Of a stretch of DNA of 64,000 nucleotides, positions 38,632-47,584 are shown one piece after another; positions within the stretch are counted from its first letter, which is position 1; every line of letters starts with the position of its first letter. The position numbers were made by a program, and so were the translations under genes. The notes below the pieces were generated by a model that had not been told where the DNA came from, made no database searches, and saw only the letters and a list, made by a program, of their open reading frames with translations. Origin of the DNA: Woeseiaceae bacterium (GTDB lineage Bacteria; Pseudomonadota; Gammaproteobacteria; Steroidobacterales; Woeseiaceae); the NCBI GenBank assembly GCA_024640315.1, contig JAHEFF010000010.1, positions 18,561 to 82,560 of the forward strand, read 5' to 3'.

Positions 38632-39081
38632 TCAGCGCTTGACGGCTGTCGCCATCACTTCGAATCGCGCGTCGAACAGCAACGCGCCCGACCCGATGAA
38701 TGCACGTGCCGGAAACTCTTTCGTGAAATAAGTTCTGTACACGCTGTTAAACGCGCCGTAATGGGCAACGTCAGAGCAAAAGATTTGTACAGACACGATG
38801 TCATCCATCGTCATGTCGGCAGCAGCCAGGGTACTTTTGATGGCATCCATTACAGCCCGCGCTTCGTCCGCAGGATCTTCGGGCACTTTGCCGTCAACCA
38901 AGCCAAGGTTACCGGAAATGTACAATGTGTCGCCGACCATGACGGCGCCACTAAATGGTGGGACACCGTCATCAGATGCAGACCGACCGCCCACATAAGT
39001 GCGATCCTCTGCAAAGAGGCTTCCCGAAAGCACAAGGATTAACGCGACCACGATAGCTGTCAGTCTTTTGTTTGTTCTCAT
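38632..39081 (-). CDS. Exported RidA family protein
   Basis: RidA enzymes hydrolyse reactive enamine/imine intermediates. I chose the ATG at 39081, which has CCGGAGGAATCAGA directly upstream; a start at 39132 has no such site. The 149-residue protein then begins with a signal peptide (MRTNKRLTAIVVALILVLSGSLFAED), followed by a RidA domain with FSGAVMVGDTLYISGNLG, the trimer helix, and PARAFIGSGALLFDARFEVMATAV, where the Arg is the catalytic-type residue. Most RidA proteins are cytosolic, so an exported form is unusual. Its substrate is unknown. Confidence 0.85.
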   Translation of the reverse strand: MRTNKRLTAIVVALILVLSGSLFAEDRTYVGGRSASDDGVPPFSGAVMVGDTLYISGNLGLVDGKVPEDPADEARAVMDAIKSTLAAADMTMDDIVSVQIFCSDVAHYGAFNSVYRTYFTKEFPARAFIGSGALLFDARFEVMATAVKR

Positions 39082-39199
39082 TCTGATTCCTCCGGTGGTG
39101 TCCGAAACGGGTAAATTCGCGCAGAAGGTCACGCAGGCCAGGGATAATAGCTTACTGGCTGAATCGAATCGCTGGAAGGCGGCGATTGGTATCTGATTT

Positions 39200-40066
39200 T
39201 TAGCCGACAGACCTTTTCAGAAATGTTCTGAATTCGTCTCCGATCTCGCTGTGGGAAAGTCCATAGGCTACCGTCGCCTGCAAATACCCCAACTTGCTGC
39301 CACAATCGTAACGCGTGCCGGAGAATGAGTGGGCGTAAACATCTGCCACGTCGAGCAAATCAGCGATCGCATCTGTCAGCTGAATCTCGCCGCCTGCACC
39401 ACGGCCCGTACCCTCCAGTTTGCCCCATATTTCCGGCGCAAGGAGATAGCGACCCACAACCGCCAAATTGGATGGCGCGTCTGCCGGTTTCGGTTTCTCA
39501 ACAATTTCGGTCATTCGCCGGCCGTTTTTTGATTCCTCGACCGCGACAATGCCATAGCTTGAGGTGTTCTCATGCGGCACTTCCTCCACCGCGACAACAC
39601 TGCTGCCGTGCCGTTCATACTCATCGGCCAATTCTTTAAGGCACGGCTCGCCGGCAATCAAATCGTCTGCCAGGTGGACGAAAAACGGTTCATCTCCTAC
39701 CGCTGGACGCGCACAAAGTACCGCATGCCCAAGGCCCAGTGGTTGGCCCTGCCGAATATAGACACAGGAAACATTGTTCGGAACGATATCCCTGACCGAT
39801 TCCAGCAGATCAGTCTTTCCCGACTCCGTCAGGGCCCGCTCAAGCTCCGCATCGGTATCGAAATGGTCTTCTATCGCCCTTTTTGACGCGCCAGTCACAA
39901 ATACAAGTTTTGTCGCGCCGGCCGCAATCGCCTCTTCGACCGCATACTGGATAAGCGGCTTGTCGACAATGGGCAACATTTCCTTGGGGCTGGCCTTGGT
40001 AGCCGGCAGGAAACGGGTCCCACGCCCGGCAACGGGAAATACGGCTGCTCTGACTTGCTTGCGCAC
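39200..40066 (-). CDS. galU: UTP-glucose-1-phosphate uridylyltransferase
   Basis: GalU makes UDP-glucose for polysaccharide and glycolipid synthesis. The 288-residue protein has the nucleotide-binding [25 protein letters not shown] at residues 10-34, [28 protein letters not shown] with the metal-binding Asp, and [21 protein letters not shown]. The start is a GTG at 40066. It is 14 residues shorter than E. coli GalU, mostly at the N-terminus. The preceding hairpin and operator-like sequence (40149-40197) lie between it and the next gene upstream. Confidence 0.95.
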   Translation of the reverse strand: MRKQVRAAVFPVAGRGTRFLPATKASPKEMLPIVDKPLIQYAVEEAIAAGATKLVFVTGASKRAIEDHFDTDAELERALTESGKTDLLESVRDIVPNNVSCVYIRQGQPLGLGHAVLCARPAVGDEPFFVHLADDLIAGEPCLKELADEYERHGSSVVAVEEVPHENTSSYGIVAVEESKNGRRMTEIVEKPKPADAPSNLAVVGRYLLAPEIWGKLEGTGRGAGGEIQLTDAIADLLDVADVYAHSFSGTRYDCGSKLGYLQATVAYGLSHSEIGDEFRTFLKRSVG

Positions 40067-40148
40067 AATTGAACTCCAACACGTAGTGAAGCCGCATCAT
40101 AGCCAAATTTGGCGTCCGATTGACGCGCAGACGGTCACAAAAGCAAAT

Positions 40149-40163
40149 GTGACATTGTCACAG
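40149..40163. promoter_or_regulatory. CRP-like inverted repeat upstream of galU
   Basis: TGTGACATTGTCACA is an inverted repeat about 85 bases upstream of galU. It resembles the CRP half-sites TGTGA and TCACA, but the spacer is 5 bases, not 6, so the match is imperfect. Confidence 0.3.
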
Positions 40164-40167
40164 GACA

Positions 40168-40197
40168 AGGCCGTGCCACCGGTATCCGGCACGGCCT
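40168..40197 (-). terminator. Hairpin, possible terminator after the helix-hairpin-helix gene
   Basis: AGGCCGTGCC (40168-40177) and GGCACGGCCT (40188-40197) form a perfect 10-bp stem with a 10-base loop, just after the stop of the small helix-hairpin-helix gene. There is no T-run, so termination efficiency is uncertain. Confidence 0.5.
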
Positions 40198-40220
40198 CAT
40201 GATCGGGCCGGTAACCAATC

Positions 40221-40508
40221 CTACTTTGTCTTTTTCGCACCAGAGTCCAGCAGGATATTCTTTCGATTAATCTCGACCGTCCGTTCACCGATTCCCTTGA
40301 CCATTGCGAGGTCATCGACTGACCTAAATGGCCCGTTTGCCTGCCTGTATTCGACGATAGCGATCGCTTTGGAGATGCCGACGCCCTGCAATTCGGCTGA
40401 AATTGTCTCGGCATCTGCCGTGTTCACGTTAACGGGACCCGCTATGGCCAGGACGGCACCTGCCAGCATGAGAATTGACGCTGCAAAAATCTGCGTGATT
40501 CTTGTCAT
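40221..40508 (-). CDS. Secreted helix-hairpin-helix (ComEA-like) protein
   Basis: The 95-residue protein has a signal peptide (MTRITQIFAASILMLAGAVLAIAG) and then a tandem helix-hairpin-helix domain: PVNVNTADAETISAELQGVGISKAIAIVEYR and FRSVDDLAMVKGIGERTVEINR. These fit the ComEA/YbaV family, which binds DNA without sequence specificity. In ComEA the domain captures DNA for natural transformation, and a role in uptake or nucleoid-surface contact is possible here. No other competence gene is nearby. Confidence 0.88.
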   Translation of the reverse strand: MTRITQIFAASILMLAGAVLAIAGPVNVNTADAETISAELQGVGISKAIAIVEYRQANGPFRSVDDLAMVKGIGERTVEINRKNILLDSGAKKTK

Positions 40509-40641
40509 TTGAAGCTCCTTTCATATGAGTATCTGTTCGATGGTTGAACAGTTGGAGCTTAATACTCAGTGCAGCACAGAACTGCCCGAGAAATTCCGGG
40601 CTTTGAACAGAAACGATGAGAAGTTGCGCATGAACGCGATG

Positions 40642-41844
40642 TTACATACCGGCGCTGCGCTGCAGCAGTGAGTCAAAACTGACAGTAGCAAACGGCCGCT
40701 GCGTCTCCCAATCCCGGCAACTCGGACATTGCCACAGGAGTTTCTGGCTGGAAAAGCCGCATTCTTTGCATTGATATCGAGGAATCTTCGAGGCCAGTTT
40801 GCTTAACGCTGCCCTGACCTTGTTCAACGCAGCCTGGCGATCTTCGCCGCTTGCCGCATTCACCGTTTGCAGATCAATAAATTCAGTCAGCGTTGGCTCG
40901 CTCAACATGTACTCTTCGACACATTCATCGATGATGTCTATGCCGCCGATATTATTCACGATAGCCGTGTAAGCCACATCCGTCTTCATACCCGGATTCT
41001 TGTCAAGGAGCGATCGCAGGCTGTTTTCCAACTGATTCAGCGATCCTTCCCGACCGTAAATTTCGACCAACGCCGGTAGCGCTTCGGTAATCAAGTACGT
41101 GTTTTCGTCCACTATCCGGTTGTAAAGCCTTAACGCAGTCTTGCTATCGTCCGTATCCCGGGCAATCCGGGCACGCGTCAAGGCGCCGCGATGGGTTCGT
41201 GGCCGTCCACTCTGGGCCTTTTTTACAAATGCGCGCGCCGCATTGTAGTCTTTGTTAGAAGCCGCCTGCTCCGCAAGCTCGCAATAGTAATGAGCGATCT
41301 GCAGCGCGAGCGACTGTCCGCTCAAAACCTCGAGCTTTTGGCCCGATTCGATGGCACGTTGCCATTCTCGTTCCTGCTCGTAGATCCGGCATAACTGCTC
41401 AAGCGCTTCGACCTGGTAACGCGAGCCCTGCGAGAGTCGGACAAACAGGTTTTCGGCCCGGTCGAGAAGGCCCGCCTTGAGATAGTCTTTCGCGAGAGAG
41501 AACAGAGCTTGATCGCGCTGCTCGGCAGCCAGGTCCGGTCGCGCAATTATATTCTGGTGAATTCTGATGGCACGATCTACCTCGCCACGCCGTCGAAAAA
41601 GGCTGCCCAGGGCAAAGTGGGTCTCGATAGTTTTGTCATCGACCCGCACCATTTTCAGGAAGTGTTCGAGAGCTTGATCTGTCTGCTCGTTCAAGAGGAA
41701 GTTCAGGCCCTTCAGGTAATCAATATTCAGCGGCGGCGGCGCATCTTCGTCGTCATCACGTTCACCAAAACGGCCGAGCGCCCAACCGGCAGCAGCCAGC
41801 AACAGGAATAACCCTGCCAGCAGAAATGTGGATTCAGTCGGCAT
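40642..41844 (-). CDS. lapB: Lipopolysaccharide assembly protein B
   Basis: LapB (YciM) is a TPR protein at the inner membrane that controls LpxC turnover through FtsH. The 400-residue protein has an N-terminal membrane helix (FLLAGLFLLLAAAGWALGRF, residues 6-25) and about nine TPR-type repeats such as [21 protein letters not shown]. It ends with a rubredoxin-like metal site, YQCKECGFSSQ and WQCPSCRDW. All features match E. coli LapB (389). It overlaps the end of lapA by 11 bases, and the pair follows ihfB. Confidence 0.95.
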   Translation of the reverse strand: MPTESTFLLAGLFLLLAAAGWALGRFGERDDDEDAPPPLNIDYLKGLNFLLNEQTDQALEHFLKMVRVDDKTIETHFALGSLFRRRGEVDRAIRIHQNIIARPDLAAEQRDQALFSLAKDYLKAGLLDRAENLFVRLSQGSRYQVEALEQLCRIYEQEREWQRAIESGQKLEVLSGQSLALQIAHYYCELAEQAASNKDYNAARAFVKKAQSGRPRTHRGALTRARIARDTDDSKTALRLYNRIVDENTYLITEALPALVEIYGREGSLNQLENSLRSLLDKNPGMKTDVAYTAIVNNIGGIDIIDECVEEYMLSEPTLTEFIDLQTVNAASGEDRQAALNKVRAALSKLASKIPRYQCKECGFSSQKLLWQCPSCRDWETQRPFATVSFDSLLQRSAGM

Positions 41845-42130
41845 CGGCTATCGGGAGGTTTCTGAGGCTGGACACCTCTGATTCAGAATTCCGCAATGCG
41901 CGACGCAACTGCCGGCGCTCACTCACAAGCCGAAGGATAAATACCGTCGTGCACAGGAGTCCGAATGCCCAGCCGATCACGAACGTAACGGAAAATGCCA
42001 GTGCTACGGAGGGCCGGACGGTCAGAAAAAACAGATCGAGATCGACAAATCCGGGATTGCTGCTGGTGAATACGAGCATCATCACAAAGATGATCAAAAC
42101 CAGTATCCCAATGCCAATTTTCTTCAGCAT
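41834..42130 (-). CDS. lapA: Lipopolysaccharide assembly protein A
   Basis: LapA is a small inner membrane protein acting with LapB in lipopolysaccharide control. The 98-residue protein has two membrane helices (about 2-19 and 42-64) separated by an FTSSNPGFVDLDLFFLTVRPS segment, and a cytoplasmic coiled end with RLVSERRQLRRALR. These are the features of DUF1049/LapA. The gene precedes lapB with an 11-base overlap. Confidence 0.92.
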   Translation of the reverse strand: MLKKIGIGILVLIIFVMMLVFTSSNPGFVDLDLFFLTVRPSVALAFSVTFVIGWAFGLLCTTVFILRLVSERRQLRRALRNSESEVSSLRNLPIADAD

Positions 42131-42217
42131 CTACCTACTCCACATATCGCGTATCCGCGGCGACGCCACCGGTATCGCGACAGTGTATTGCTTTACAGAG
42201 AATATGGTAAGTGGTGA

Positions 42218-42520
42218 CTAGTTCTTAATGGGCAAATGGCGCGATACGTTGACTCTTTCGCGCAGATCTTTGCCAGGCTTGAAATGCGGCACGTACTTTC
42301 CGGATAGTGCCACGGCCTCGCCCGTCTTTGGGTTGCGGCCGATCCTGGGTGGCCGGAAATGCAGCGAGAAACTGCCAAAACCACGTATTTCGATACGCTC
42401 GCCTTTGGATAAAGCGTCGCTCATCAGATCCAGCAGGTGCTTGACGGCAAGCTCAACATCCTTCGCCGGCAGATGCTTCTGCTTTCTGGCGATCATTTCT
42501 ATGAGTTCAGATTTTGTCAT
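42218..42520 (-). CDS. ihfB: Integration host factor, beta subunit
   Basis: IhfB is the partner of IhfA. The 100-residue protein begins [31 protein letters not shown] and has the intercalating-Pro beta arm in [27 protein letters not shown]. It follows rpsA by 96 bases, as in E. coli, and an intrinsic terminator-like hairpin lies in the gap. Confidence 0.97.
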   Translation of the reverse strand: MTKSELIEMIARKQKHLPAKDVELAVKHLLDLMSDALSKGERIEIRGFGSFSLHFRPPRIGRNPKTGEAVALSGKYVPHFKPGKDLRERVNVSRHLPIKN

Positions 42521-42582
42521 AATGCGTTTCGCTTATTCTTCTGCCTGCTTCGTCGCATAAGCTACCGATTATAAAGGAATAA

Positions 42583-42618
42583 TAGCCCGGACCGCGAGGC
42601 CCGGGCTACATTTTTTTT
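42583..42618 (-). terminator. Hairpin between rpsA and ihfB
   Basis: TAGCCCGG (42583-42590) and CCGGGCTA (42601-42608) form a perfect 8-bp stem. On the minus strand it follows the rpsA stop and is trailed by TTATTCCTTTA; on the plus strand it is followed by eight T. It probably weakens or ends rpsA transcription before ihfB. Confidence 0.6.
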
Positions 42619-44299
42619 ACTTTGTCTCTCCGGACATTTTTTCCTTCAGAAGCTCACCCAGCGTGGTTCCACTGGAACTGGATGCAGTCTCGGACTTGTA
42701 GCTAGAGAGCGCTTCAGCTTCCTCGTGGACTTCCTTGGCCTTGATCGACAGTGCAACCGTGCGGTTCTTACGGTCAACATTGGTGAATTTGGCCTCAACC
42801 TCGTCACCAATTTTGATCATGGTTCGCGCATCTTCAACGCGACCACGGGCCAATTCTGACGCTCGCAGCGAGCCAAGTACGCCATCGCCAAGATCAACCG
42901 TCGCGCCGCGCGCATCAACTTCAATCACGCTACCTTTAACCACGGTGTTTTTCGGATGCTCAGCCAGCCAGGCAGAAAACGGATCCTTGTCGAGCTGCTT
43001 GATGCCCAGCGAGATTCTCTCCCGCTCTGAGTCGATTGCGAGCACGCTCGCTTCGATCTCCTGGCCTTTCTTGTAGTTCCGAACTGCCTCTTCGCCTGGA
43101 AGATCCCAGGAAATATCTGACAGGTGGACGAGACCGTCGATGCCGCCATCCAGTCCGATAAAAATACCGAAGTCAGTAATTGACTTAATCTGACCAGAGA
43201 CTTTATCGCCACGATTAACGGTCGCGGAGAATTCGGCCCAGGGATTTGACTGACATTGCTTGACGCCTAATGAAATCCGTCGGCGCTCTTCATCGATTTC
43301 GATGACCATGACTTCGATTTCTTCACCAATTGAGACCACTTTGGCAGGGTTAACATTCTTGTTAGTCCAATCCATTTCAGATACGTGGACGAGACCCTCA
43401 ACACCCTCTTCGATTTCAACAAAACAGCCATAGTCAGCAATGTTCGTGACTTTTCCGAACATGCGGGTTTGCGGTGGATAGCGACGCGCGAGATCATGCC
43501 ACGGATCGTCACCGAGCTGTTTGATACCCAGTGAGACACGTTGACGTTCACGGTCGAACTTCAGGATTTTAACGTCGATCTCGTCGCCCACATTGACCAC
43601 TTCGGACGGATGCTTGACGCGCTTCCAGGCCATATCGGTGATATGCAGAAGACCGTCGATGCCACCCAGGTCGACAAATGCGCCATAGTCGGTGAGATTC
43701 TTGACAATACCTTTGACAGTGTTGCCTTCCTGGAGGCTCTCAAGCAGCTCTTCACGTTCCGCGCTGTATTCCTGCTCAACAACGGCACGCCGGGAAACCA
43801 CGACGTTGTTGCGACGCTGGTCCAGCTTGATCACCTTGAATTCTAGGCTCTTGCCTTCCAGATAGGCCGGATCACGAACTGGTCGAACATCGACCAGCGA
43901 TCCCGGCAGAAAGGCCCGCACGTTGTCAATTTCGACGGTAAATCCGCCTTTGACCCGCCCGTTGATGAGGCCCGTGACAACTTCACTCTTCTCGAAGGCT
44001 TTCTCAAGCTCGATCCAGGTGCGTGCACGAACCGCTTTCTCACGAGAAAGCTTGGTTTCTCCAAATCCGTCTTCGACAGCATCGAGGGCAACCTCGAATT
44101 CATCGCCGACTGAAACTTCGGCTTCACCCTTCTCGTTCTGAAATTGTTCGATTGGAATGACGGCCTCTGACTTGAGACCTGCACTGATGAGTACTACATC
44201 ATCATTTACCGCAACGACTGTGCCTGTGATGATGGCACCCGATTTTAGTTGTTGACTGGCAAAACTTTCTTCAAATAACTCTGCAAAACTTTCTGACAT
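42617..44299 (-). CDS. rpsA: 30S ribosomal protein S1
   Basis: S1 binds mRNA and delivers it to the 30S subunit. The start at 44299 gives 560 residues beginning [21 protein letters not shown], matching E. coli S1 (557). An earlier ATG at 44350 would add 17 residues of unrelated sequence. There are six S1 OB domains, seen as repeats of GFGETKLS / [16 protein letters not shown] / [17 protein letters not shown] / [17 protein letters not shown] and related blocks. As in E. coli, no clear SD precedes the start. In E. coli a structured leader replaces it and S1 represses its own translation. Confidence 0.96.
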   Translation of the reverse strand: MSESFAELFEESFASQQLKSGAIITGTVVAVNDDVVLISAGLKSEAVIPIEQFQNEKGEAEVSVGDEFEVALDAVEDGFGETKLSREKAVRARTWIELEKAFEKSEVVTGLINGRVKGGFTVEIDNVRAFLPGSLVDVRPVRDPAYLEGKSLEFKVIKLDQRRNNVVVSRRAVVEQEYSAEREELLESLQEGNTVKGIVKNLTDYGAFVDLGGIDGLLHITDMAWKRVKHPSEVVNVGDEIDVKILKFDRERQRVSLGIKQLGDDPWHDLARRYPPQTRMFGKVTNIADYGCFVEIEEGVEGLVHVSEMDWTNKNVNPAKVVSIGEEIEVMVIEIDEERRRISLGVKQCQSNPWAEFSATVNRGDKVSGQIKSITDFGIFIGLDGGIDGLVHLSDISWDLPGEEAVRNYKKGQEIEASVLAIDSERERISLGIKQLDKDPFSAWLAEHPKNTVVKGSVIEVDARGATVDLGDGVLGSLRASELARGRVEDARTMIKIGDEVEAKFTNVDRKNRTVALSIKAKEVHEEAEALSSYKSETASSSSGTTLGELLKEKMSGETK

Positions 44300-44423
44300 T
44301 AGATTTAGACCAAGAGGACCACTACGACCCTCACCCATACGCCTAACCACTTCCTGCAGCAGACGGCTGTTAACGAAAAAGAGCCAGACTCCGTGTCCGA
44401 CTCACCGAAAAATCATTTCTTGC

Positions 44424-45110
44424 TTAGTCGAGCTCTTGTGCCCAATCCAGTATGGTTTGGGTCACTTCCTCAATCGTCAGGTTGCTGGAATCCAGCAATC
44501 GAGCGTCATCAGCAGGCCTCAATGGAGCAACCGATCGCTCCGAATCCCGCCTGTCACGATCCTCGATGTCCCGTGAAAGGGCGGCAAGGCTAACATCAAT
44601 ACCCTTGTCATTCAACTGCTTATGGCGCCTTCGGGCCCTCTCTTCGGCACTCGCAGTAAGAAATATTTTAAGCCTCGCGTCCGGGAATACGGTCGTGCCC
44701 ATATCCCGGCCATCGGCAACCAGGCCCGGGGCCCTGCGGAAACCCTTCTGCAGCCCCAGCAACGCCTTGCGCACAGCGGGTAGCGCAGCAACACGCGACG
44801 CCATGAGGCCGCACTCCTCTGTCCTGAGTTCGCTGCTGACCTCCTCGCTGCCAAGCCAAACCTGCTCTTCACCTGCATCATTCATCGAAAAGCGCACGTT
44901 CATGTCGGCTGCAATTGCCGCAATTTCGGCCTCTCCGGCGCCAACCTGGCCCTGCCGTGTGGCCGCAAGCCCAACCAGGCGATAAAGTGCGCCGCTGTCG
45001 AGCAGATGCATATCGAGAGCTTCGGCCACGCGTCTTGCGATGGTCCCCTTGCCGGACCCGCTTGGACCATCAATCGTTATGACCGGAACTTCCGGATCCG
45101 GCGCCGTCAC
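44424..45110 (-). CDS. cmk: Cytidylate kinase
   Basis: Cmk phosphorylates CMP and dCMP. The GTG at 45110 overlaps the aroA stop as GTGA and gives 228 residues, the E. coli length; a frame open further upstream to 45224 lies inside aroA and is not used. The protein has the P-loop ITIDGPSGSGKGTIARRVAEAL near the N-terminus, LLDSGALYRLVGLAA, and VADGRDMGTTVFPDA, all family hallmarks, and LTASAEERARRRHKQL for the lid region. Confidence 0.95.
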   Translation of the reverse strand: MTAPDPEVPVITIDGPSGSGKGTIARRVAEALDMHLLDSGALYRLVGLAATRQGQVGAGEAEIAAIAADMNVRFSMNDAGEEQVWLGSEEVSSELRTEECGLMASRVAALPAVRKALLGLQKGFRRAPGLVADGRDMGTTVFPDARLKIFLTASAEERARRRHKQLNDKGIDVSLAALSRDIEDRDRRDSERSVAPLRPADDARLLDSSNLTIEEVTQTILDWAQELD

Positions 45111-46420
45111 GATTCCCCGCCCCCATCCTGACAAGCAATGTCGACGCCCAACGACCTCAGGCAATCCACAAATCCTGGAAACGAAGTCGCGACAGCATCG
45201 GTATCCTCGATATGCACCGGCCACTCAGCCACGGTGCCAGCAACTGCAAATGACATGGCGATACGATGATCGCCATGACTTCGAACAACACCGCCATACA
45301 GCTTGCCACCATGCACTACGGCGCCGTCCGGAGACTCATCAACTGGCACGCTCAGGGCGCGCAGCCCTTCCGCCATCGCGGCAATTCGGTCACTCTCCTT
45401 GACTCTCAGCTCTTCGAGGCCGGTGAAGGTCGTCTTGCCGTCGGCACAGGCCGCGGCAACAAACAAGACCGGGAACTCGTCGATCGCGAGTGACACTTTT
45501 GCCGGATCGACGTCAATCCCGAATAGCCGGGAAGAACGTACCGTGATGTCAGCAACCGGCTCTTCGCCGAAAAGCTGAACATTGTCGATTGATATGTCGG
45601 CGCCCATGTCTTTCAGAATGTCGATGACACCGGTTCGGGTCGGATTCACACCCACCCGTGCGATTGTCACTTCGGCATCAGCCGAAATAATCGCAGCCAG
45701 AATAACAAACGCCGCGGAGGACAGGTCGGCGGGCACCTCAATGTTTGTCCCTTTCAGGTTCTGCCCGCCATTCAATATGATTTGCGTCTCCCCTTGCGTG
45801 AGCGCAACGCCCATTGACCGTAACATCCGCTCGGTGTGATCGCGGGTTACTGCAGGCTCGATAACGGTGACCTCGCCGTCTGCATAAAGACCTGCGAGGA
45901 GTATTGCTGATTTTACCTGGGCGCTGGCCACCGGCAGGCGGTAGACAAGCCCGGTCAACTTCTGACCGCCGTCGATATGAAGCGGGGGCTTGCCCTCTTC
46001 TGCACCGATTCTCGCGCCCATCATCGACAAGGGTTTGATGACACGATTCATCGGTCGATTACTTAAAGACTCGTCGCCAATCAGCGTTGACGAAAACGAC
46101 TGGCCGCATAGCAGCCCCGCAAAAAGTCGCATTGCAGTACCCGAATTCCCCATATCAAGGGGTCCTGACGGCCGTCGAAGCCCATACAGCCCTGCTCCGC
46201 TTACCGAGAGATCCGTTGCTGACAACTCATCGATTTTGACACCCATTGCCCTGAGTGCCCCAAGAGTGGCGCGGCAATCTTCCCCAGCGAGAAATCCGCT
46301 TATAGTGGTGGTGCCGTCAGCCACGGCGCCGAGCATAAGGGCGCGGTGGGAAATGGACTTGTCACCAGGCACGCTTACAGCGCCGCTATTCAAGGCAGAA
46401 GGATTGACGACGATATTCAT
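45107..46420 (-). CDS. aroA: 5-enolpyruvylshikimate-3-phosphate synthase
   Basis: AroA makes EPSP from shikimate 3-phosphate and PEP on the way to chorismate. The 437-residue protein has the PEP-binding GDKSISHRALMLGAVADG near residue 20 and LDMGNSGTAMRLFAGLL (88-104). RPMNRVIKPLSMMGARI near 123 and RVKESDRIAAMAEGL are also present. The NSGTAMRL form, with RPMxRVxxPL, suits a class II-like EPSP synthase, many of which tolerate glyphosate, but tolerance cannot be read from this alone. It is followed by cmk with a 4-base overlap. Confidence 0.95.
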   Translation of the reverse strand: MNIVVNPSALNSGAVSVPGDKSISHRALMLGAVADGTTTISGFLAGEDCRATLGALRAMGVKIDELSATDLSVSGAGLYGLRRPSGPLDMGNSGTAMRLFAGLLCGQSFSSTLIGDESLSNRPMNRVIKPLSMMGARIGAEEGKPPLHIDGGQKLTGLVYRLPVASAQVKSAILLAGLYADGEVTVIEPAVTRDHTERMLRSMGVALTQGETQIILNGGQNLKGTNIEVPADLSSAAFVILAAIISADAEVTIARVGVNPTRTGVIDILKDMGADISIDNVQLFGEEPVADITVRSSRLFGIDVDPAKVSLAIDEFPVLFVAAACADGKTTFTGLEELRVKESDRIAAMAEGLRALSVPVDESPDGAVVHGGKLYGGVVRSHGDHRIAMSFAVAGTVAEWPVHIEDTDAVATSFPGFVDCLRSLGVDIACQDGGGES

Positions 46421-46435
46421 AGCAGGCAGTGAAAG

Positions 46436-47551
46436 CTATTTGACCGCTTTCGGGTAGGCGCCGACGATGCGAAACAGGGAGCTGTCCTTCTCAAGCTCGC
46501 CAAGGGCCTCTTTCAGTGGCGACTCTTCAGCGTGCCCCTCGACATCGATGAAAAATACGTAGTCCCAGTTTTTTCGCCTGGATGGACGCGACTCAATCCG
46601 TGACATGCTGACGCCATGGCTTGCGAGCGGCTGCAGTAGCGCATGCAGGATACCGGCCCCACCTGCTGTACCCGTCGTCGAGATCAGAATTGTCGTCTTG
46701 TCGTCCCCACTAGGCGCCAGCAGCTTCCTGCCGATCACCAGGAAACGAGTGGAATTGTCGGACTGATCCTCAATATTATTCACCATGATCCTGAGATCGT
46801 AGACCTCCGAGGCGGCTTCGCCACCGATGGCCGCGGTGCCTTTTTCGTCCCGGGCACGTCGGGCACCCGCCGCATTGCTGCTGACACCTACCAATTCGAC
46901 ATGTGGCAGGTATTCGCGAAGCCAGCCACGGCATTGCGCCAGCGACTGCTCATGAGCACATATTCTTTCTATCGCGTCGAGCCCTGATACATTGCCCAGC
47001 AAATGCTGCTCGATTCGTAACTCGATTTCGCCACCCACTTTCAGTGGAGACGTAATAAACATATCGAGCGTGTGATTAACGGTCCCTTCCGTCGAGTTTT
47101 CGATTGGTACTACGCCGAAGTCGGCGGCACCACATTCGACTTCCTGGAAAACCTCATCAATCGTCGAGAACGGCAACCCGCGAACGGAATGTCCGAAGTG
47201 TTTATAGACAGCGGTTTGTGTAAACGTCCCTTCGGGACCGAGGTAGCCGACTTTTAAAGGCTCCTGTTGCGCGAGACAGGCCGACATGATCTCGCGAAAC
47301 AGACGAAGCATTTCTTCATTACGAAGCGGTCCCTCATTGCGCTTAAGAACCGCACGCAGCACTTCCGCCTCGCGTTCGGGACGATAATAATCGACCGCTG
47401 CGGCATGCTCACCTTTAGAAATGCCTACCTGTTGCGCAAACCTGGCTCGCTCATTAATAAGCGCCTGGATTTGCTGGTCAACCTCGTCGATTCTCTTGCG
47501 TATGGACGCGAGATCCTGCGTCGACGCGTCCTTATTTGATGCTCTGGCCAA
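46436..47551 (-). CDS. pheA: Bifunctional chorismate mutase / prephenate dehydratase
   Basis: PheA converts chorismate to prephenate and then phenylpyruvate. Residues 1-95 form the chorismate mutase (SIRKRIDEVDQQIQALINERARFAQQVG). Residues 97-280 form the dehydratase with VGYLGPEGTFTQTAVYKHFG, VVPIENSTEGTVNHTLD and STRFLVIGR. Residues 285-371 form the ACT domain with GILHALLQPLASHGVSMSRIESRPS, the Phe-binding site for feedback. Length (371) is near that of Pseudomonas PheA (365). It lies between serA and aroA. Confidence 0.96.
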   Translation of the reverse strand: MARASNKDASTQDLASIRKRIDEVDQQIQALINERARFAQQVGISKGEHAAAVDYYRPEREAEVLRAVLKRNEGPLRNEEMLRLFREIMSACLAQQEPLKVGYLGPEGTFTQTAVYKHFGHSVRGLPFSTIDEVFQEVECGAADFGVVPIENSTEGTVNHTLDMFITSPLKVGGEIELRIEQHLLGNVSGLDAIERICAHEQSLAQCRGWLREYLPHVELVGVSSNAAGARRARDEKGTAAIGGEAASEVYDLRIMVNNIEDQSDNSTRFLVIGRKLLAPSGDDKTTILISTTGTAGGAGILHALLQPLASHGVSMSRIESRPSRRKNWDYVFFIDVEGHAEESPLKEALGELEKDSSLFRIVGAYPKAVK

Positions 47552-47584
47552 ACCTGCGCTCGCGTTTTAAATCACTGAGAATCC

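Noticed and set aside
40149..40163. Genuine CRP site
   Set aside because: The half-sites match, but the spacer is 5 bases where CRP sites have 6, so I list it only as a low-confidence inverted repeat.
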